From Pseudomonas kielensis (lineage in GTDB: Bacteria; Pseudomonadota; Gammaproteobacteria; Pseudomonadales; Pseudomonadaceae): a stretch of DNA of 64,000 nucleotides. The notes under the pieces are model-generated. The model searched no databases, had not been told where the DNA came from, and saw nothing but the letters and a program-made list of their open reading frames with translations. How positions within the stretch are numbered: the first letter of the stretch is position 1; each line of letters begins with the position of its first letter. Below are positions 60,824 to 64,000 of this stretch, one piece after another. The stretch spans positions 1 through 64,000 of the forward strand of contig NZ_JACMYG010000025.1 in the NCBI RefSeq assembly GCF_014236655.1. Reading direction: 5' to 3'. The position numbers and the translations under genes were made by a program.

Positions 60824-61582
60824 TCAGCGGGGGGCGCGCACCGTGATCCCCGCGGCGTCCAGCGCCTTGCGTGTGGCCTCGACCAACGCCAGGGCACCCG
60901 GCGTATCGCTGTGCAGACAGATCGAGTCGAATTCGATCGCCAGGTCCTGGCCCTCGACCGTGCGTACCACGCCCTCCTGGCAGGCACGCAACACCCGTGC
61001 GGCGACCTGCTGCGGATCGTGGGCGCGCACATGGCGGGTAAAGACGATAGAGCCGCTGAGGTCGTACTCGCGGTCGGCGTAGAACTCGCGAATCACCGGC
61101 TGGCCGAGTTCTGTCGCGACCCGCCAGATGACGGAGCCAGGCATGCAATACAGCAGCAGTCCGGGCTCCAGGCGCTGCAGGTTTTCCACCAGCAAGCGGG
61201 CCGCTTCCTCGTCCCGCGCCAGGTGCATGTACAACGCGCCATGGGGCTTGATGTGTTGCAGGGGCACGCCCTGCACTCGCGCCAGTTCGCGCAGGGCGCC
61301 GAGTTGATAGAGCATGTCGTCGACCAGCTCCTGGGCCGGTGCATTGATGTGGCGGCGACCGAACCCCACCAGGTCGCGGAACCCCGGGTGGGCGCCGATG
61401 GCCACGCCCTGGCGCTTGGCCTGTTCGACGGTGCGGCGCATGGTGCCGGGGTCACCGGCATGGAAACCGGTAGCGATGTTGGCCGAGCTGATGAAGGCCA
61501 TCAGCTCTGTGTCGACGCCGTCGCCGATGGTCCATGGGCCAAAGCCTTCACCCATGTCCGAATTGAAATCTACTGCCTGCAT
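60824..61582 (-). CDS. pxpA: 5-oxoprolinase subunit A PxpA (LamB/YcsF)
   Basis: A 252-residue protein. MQAVDFNSDMGEGFGPW opens the LamB/YcsF signature, followed by ANIATGFHAGDPGTMRRTV, GAHPGFRDLVGFGRR, and KPHGALYMHLA. It provides the hydrolase-like part of ATP-dependent 5-oxoprolinase with PxpB and PxpC. First gene of the operon, divergent from a LysR gene with inverted repeats in the gap. Confidence 0.92.
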   Translation of the reverse strand: MQAVDFNSDMGEGFGPWTIGDGVDTELMAFISSANIATGFHAGDPGTMRRTVEQAKRQGVAIGAHPGFRDLVGFGRRHINAPAQELVDDMLYQLGALRELARVQGVPLQHIKPHGALYMHLARDEEAARLLVENLQRLEPGLLLYCMPGSVIWRVATELGQPVIREFYADREYDLSGSIVFTRHVRAHDPQQVAARVLRACQEGVVRTVEGQDLAIEFDSICLHSDTPGALALVEATRKALDAAGITVRAPR

Positions 61583-61665
61583 GACACGTGCTCCTGACGC
61601 TTGTGACTTCATGCAGGCCACGTTAAATTCCGGCCACCCCCTTGGGAAGATCTATTAACAGATAG

Positions 61666-61689
61666 GGTATCTTCTGAAAAACAGATACC
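61666..61689. promoter_or_regulatory. Inverted repeat in the pxpA-lysR gap
   Basis: GGTATCT and AGATACC form a perfect 7-bp inverted repeat, 10 bases apart, lying between divergent pxpA and the LysR gene. Next to it are ATCTATTAACAGAT (61650-61663) and AGATA-GGG-TATCT. The overlapping ATCT/AGAT motifs look like a LysR operator. Confidence 0.55.
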
Positions 61690-61707
61690 TGTTCGCCCGG
61701 AGTCTCA

Positions 61708-62625
61708 ATGTCACTGACCCTGCGCCAAGTCCGCTATTTCGTCGCCACCGCCGAGATCGGGCAGATTTCCCAAGCGGCGATCCACCTGAACATCTCCCAG
61801 TCAGCGGTGACCACCGCGATCAAGGAACTGGAGGGCATGCTCGGCACCCTGCTGTTCCAGCGCTCGGCCCAGGGCATGAGCCTGACCGATGCCGGACGGC
61901 ACTTTCTCAACCGCGCCTACGTGATTCTGCGCAGCGTCGATGACGCCCTCAACAGCCCACTGCCGGATGTGCGCGCCAGTGGCCGGCTGCGCCTGGCGGC
62001 CAGCTACACGGTCATCGGCTACTTCCTGCCCCACCATCTGCAACGCCTGGAACACTGGCACCCGGATGTCGCCATCGAAGTCCACGAACAGGAACGCCAG
62101 GCCATCGAACTTGGCTTGCTGGAGGGGCGTTTCGACATGGCGGTGGTGCTGACCGCGAACCTGACGCACCCCGACATCGTCTCGGAAATCCTGTTCAACT
62201 CCGAACGCCGCCTGTGGCTGCCCAGCCGTCACCCCCTGTGCGAGCGTTCGGCTGTCAGCCTCGCGGATGTGGCCCAGGAACCCTACATCCTGCTGACCGT
62301 CGACGAGGCCGAACAGGCCGCAATGCGTTACTGGGAACACGCCCACCAGCAACCGAAAGTACGGGTGCGCACCAGCTCGGTGGAAGCGGTTCGCAGCATG
62401 GTCGCCAATGGCAGCGGCGTGGCGATCCTCTCGGACCTGGTGCACCGCCCCTGGTCACTGGAGGGCAAGCGCATCGAGACCCTCACCATCACCGACCCGG
62501 TCACCCCCATGAGTGTGGGCCTGGCCTGGCACCGCGAACGGGCATTTACCCCGGCGATGCAGGCCTTCCGGGATTACTTCCACGATGCGTTCCTGGCCCC
62601 GCAACAACTGTCGAGCAGACGCTGA
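61708..62625 (+). CDS. LysR-family regulator of the pxp operon
   Basis: A 305-residue regulator. Helix-turn-helix: LRQVRYFVATAEIGQISQAAIHLNISQSAVTTAIKELEGMLG. The effector domain (LRLAASYTVIGYFLP, GVAILSDLVHRPWSLEG) is of the periplasmic-binding fold. It is divergent from pxpA, and the repeated ATCT/AGAT motifs between them suggest direct control of the operon. Confidence 0.9.
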   Translation: MSLTLRQVRYFVATAEIGQISQAAIHLNISQSAVTTAIKELEGMLGTLLFQRSAQGMSLTDAGRHFLNRAYVILRSVDDALNSPLPDVRASGRLRLAASYTVIGYFLPHHLQRLEHWHPDVAIEVHEQERQAIELGLLEGRFDMAVVLTANLTHPDIVSEILFNSERRLWLPSRHPLCERSAVSLADVAQEPYILLTVDEAEQAAMRYWEHAHQQPKVRVRTSSVEAVRSMVANGSGVAILSDLVHRPWSLEGKRIETLTITDPVTPMSVGLAWHRERAFTPAMQAFRDYFHDAFLAPQQLSSRR

Positions 62626-62681
62626 GGCGGGGCCCGGCCATTGACGCCGTCTCGCGCTGCGACGAGATCGGGCAAGGTCAA

Positions 62682-63116
62682 TCAGCGCACTGCCCGCGCC
62701 AGCAACATCCGCTCCCGCAATACGTCATAGGCCCAGTGGTAGACGTAGGTGTACGGCAGGAAAAACAGCAGCACCCCGATGTCCAGAATCAGCGCCTCAA
62801 GCAGGCTGACGTTCAGCCACCAGGCAATCAAAGGCACGCTGACTGCCACCAGGCCGCCCTCGAACAGCAAGGCATGCAGCACCCGGGTCGCGGCACTGGG
62901 CACCAGCGCCAGGCGTTTGAGCAACCGGTCGAACAGGCCGTTGAACAACACGTTCCAGGCCAGGGCAATCAGGCCGATGGCAATGGTCGCGACGCCCATG
63001 TCGACCAGCGGCTTGTCCATCAGCCACGCCAGCAAAGGCGTACACAGCATGACCGCCAGCAGCTCGAAGCCGATGGCTTGAAACACACGTTCAGTGAGGG
63101 ATTTATGAGGACTCAT
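62682..63116 (-). CDS. PACE-type transmembrane pair protein (AceI-like)
   Basis: A 144-residue membrane protein with four hydrophobic segments built from two bacterial-transmembrane-pair repeats (ERVFQAIGFELLAVMLCTPLLAWLM and RVLHALLFEGGLVAVSVPLIAWWLN). This is the proteobacterial antimicrobial compound efflux family, whose members export biocides such as chlorhexidine or polyamines. It is divergent from a LysR gene, a pairing often seen with PACE genes. Confidence 0.87.
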   Translation of the reverse strand: MSPHKSLTERVFQAIGFELLAVMLCTPLLAWLMDKPLVDMGVATIAIGLIALAWNVLFNGLFDRLLKRLALVPSAATRVLHALLFEGGLVAVSVPLIAWWLNVSLLEALILDIGVLLFFLPYTYVYHWAYDVLRERMLLARAVR

Positions 63117-63205
63117 GAGCCGGCTCCGGTGGGTGAATGTGTTGCCATCATCCAGCACAGTGCCGATACTTCATAACCAATAACCATCGATCAAGGCGAT
63201 AGTTC

Positions 63206-64000
63206 ATGGCCTCACATGAAGTCCTGCTGGCATTCGTCCAGGCGGCCACCCAAGGCTCGTTTTCCGCCGCAGCGCGCAAGCTGGGCAAGAGCCAGTCGAC
63301 CATCAGCGCGGCGGTGGCCAGCCTGGAAATCGACCTCAACCTGACACTGTTCGACCGCAGTACCCGCAAGCCCGCCCTGACCTTGGCCGGGCATGTGCTG
63401 TTGCAGCGCGCCGAAGAGATCCTCGCTGCCACCAGTCGCCTGGAAATGAGCGCCGCGCAGTTGTCCCAGGGGGTTGAAGCGAAGCTGACCGTCGCGCTTT
63501 CCGACACCTATCAATCGGACCGTTTCGAAGCGGCCTTGACGGCTTTCGAACAGCGTTACCCGGACCTCGAACTGGAATGCCTGATCGCCGAATGCGATGA
63601 CCTGGTTGCCCTGGTGCAACGCGGTCGCGCACACCTGGCCTTCGCCGAAATGCAGGAGCGCTACCCGCCGGACCTGGACAGCGCCACCGTCGATGAGCAC
63701 ACCGAGATCGCCCTGTTCGTGGCGCCCACGCACCCGTTGGCGAGCCTGCCGAAAATCGATCGGCAAACCCTGCAACAGCACCGCGAACTGCGCCTGGCGA
63801 CCATCATCAATCCGTATGAGGCCCGCGCCCAGGGGCGAGTCTGGTCAGCCCCCAGTTACCTGATGCTGCTGGAAATGGCCCAGGGCGGATTCGGCTGGGC
63901 GCCCCTGCCGCGCTGGCTGGTCGAACGCTTTGGCGCCGGCACCCTGCAGGAGCTCAACGTCCGCGGCTGGCCCCGGCCGGTCTCGGTGGATGCGCTCTGG
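63206..64000 (+). CDS. LysR-family regulator (3' end beyond the window)
   Basis: First 265 residues visible. Helix-turn-helix: EVLLAFVQAATQGSFSAAARKLGKSQSTISAAVASLEIDLNL. The effector domain follows (EAKLTVALSDTYQSDRFEAALTAFEQRYP). Only a short C-terminal piece is missing. It is divergent from the PACE-type gene and probably regulates it. Confidence 0.9.
   Translation, partial: MASHEVLLAFVQAATQGSFSAAARKLGKSQSTISAAVASLEIDLNLTLFDRSTRKPALTLAGHVLLQRAEEILAATSRLEMSAAQLSQGVEAKLTVALSDTYQSDRFEAALTAFEQRYPDLELECLIAECDDLVALVQRGRAHLAFAEMQERYPPDLDSATVDEHTEIALFVAPTHPLASLPKIDRQTLQQHRELRLATIINPYEARAQGRVWSAPSYLMLLEMAQGGFGWAPLPRWLVERFGAGTLQELNVRGWPRPVSVDALW

Noticed and set aside
59107..61032. A possible accC protein extended upstream, fused through accB
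   Set aside because: The frame is open by chance across accB. The MTQGITKLLVANRGE start is the conserved N-terminus of biotin carboxylase, and accB is complete in its own frame.

Overview
The window is a chromosomal segment of a Pseudomonas, most likely of the P. fluorescens group. The support is a GC-rich sequence, the relA-rlmD-cysM-two-component-gacS-ldhA order, an oprH-phoP-phoQ operon with an upstream GTTCAG array, the algU-mucA-mucB-mucD cluster without mucC, and pcpS. No prophage, insertion sequence, CRISPR array, tRNA or rRNA was recognised. Only relA (left edge) and a LysR gene (right edge) are cut by the window.

Layout: 1-5.8 kb, relA (partial), rlmD, cysM and a PirRS-like two-component pair, all on the minus strand. 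6.0-12.9 kb, gacS, ldhA and small genes (META lipoprotein, TlpA-like thioredoxin, ArsC/Spx-like reductase, WrbA, DUF2069). 13.0-20.3 kb, a DNA glycosylase, ttcA, a Yip1-like protein, SprT, a CaiB-type CoA-transferase, dctA with a sigma54-type promoter, and an AraC regulator. 20.3-26.3 kb, oprH-phoP-phoQ, pcpS and an RstAB-like two-component pair. 27.0-40.4 kb, nrdA and nrdB, separated by a block of envelope-stress and flavin/Fe-S support genes (mucD, mucB, mucA, algU, nadB, ygfX, sdhE, ygfZ, HDOD). 40.6-55.8 kb, a more variable stretch: a hypothetical zinc-motif protein, a small HTH gene under an apparent LexA box, an MBL-fold hydrolase/TetR pair, a MASE2-GGDEF diguanylate cyclase, DUF1003, a LysR/amidotransferase/monooxygenase set, DUF2025, glpQ-AraC, a sterol-desaturase-like protein, PepSY, a GAF histidine kinase, a chemoreceptor and a CorA/ZntB transporter. 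55.8-64 kb, a pxpA-accB-accC-pxpB-pxpC-permease operon with a divergent LysR regulator, then a PACE-type pair protein divergent from a truncated LysR gene.

The region is rich in regulators: GacS, three OmpR-type two-component systems, an orphan GAF kinase, AlgU/MucAB, one TetR, two AraC and three LysR regulators. Several promoters carry readable sites: four 11-bp-phased PhoP half-sites before oprH, two NrdR boxes 31 bp apart plus a DnaA box before nrdA, two AlgU-type promoters before algU, a sigma54 site before dctA, and a LexA box over the probable -10 of a small HTH gene.

The points most worth following are the separation of nrdA from nrdB by the algU block, the biotin carboxylase/BCCP pair inside a 5-oxoprolinase-type operon with an NCS1-like permease, the amidotransferase-like protein that has lost its catalytic histidine, the SOS-box HTH gene, and the hairpin that appears to cover the glpQ ribosome binding site.
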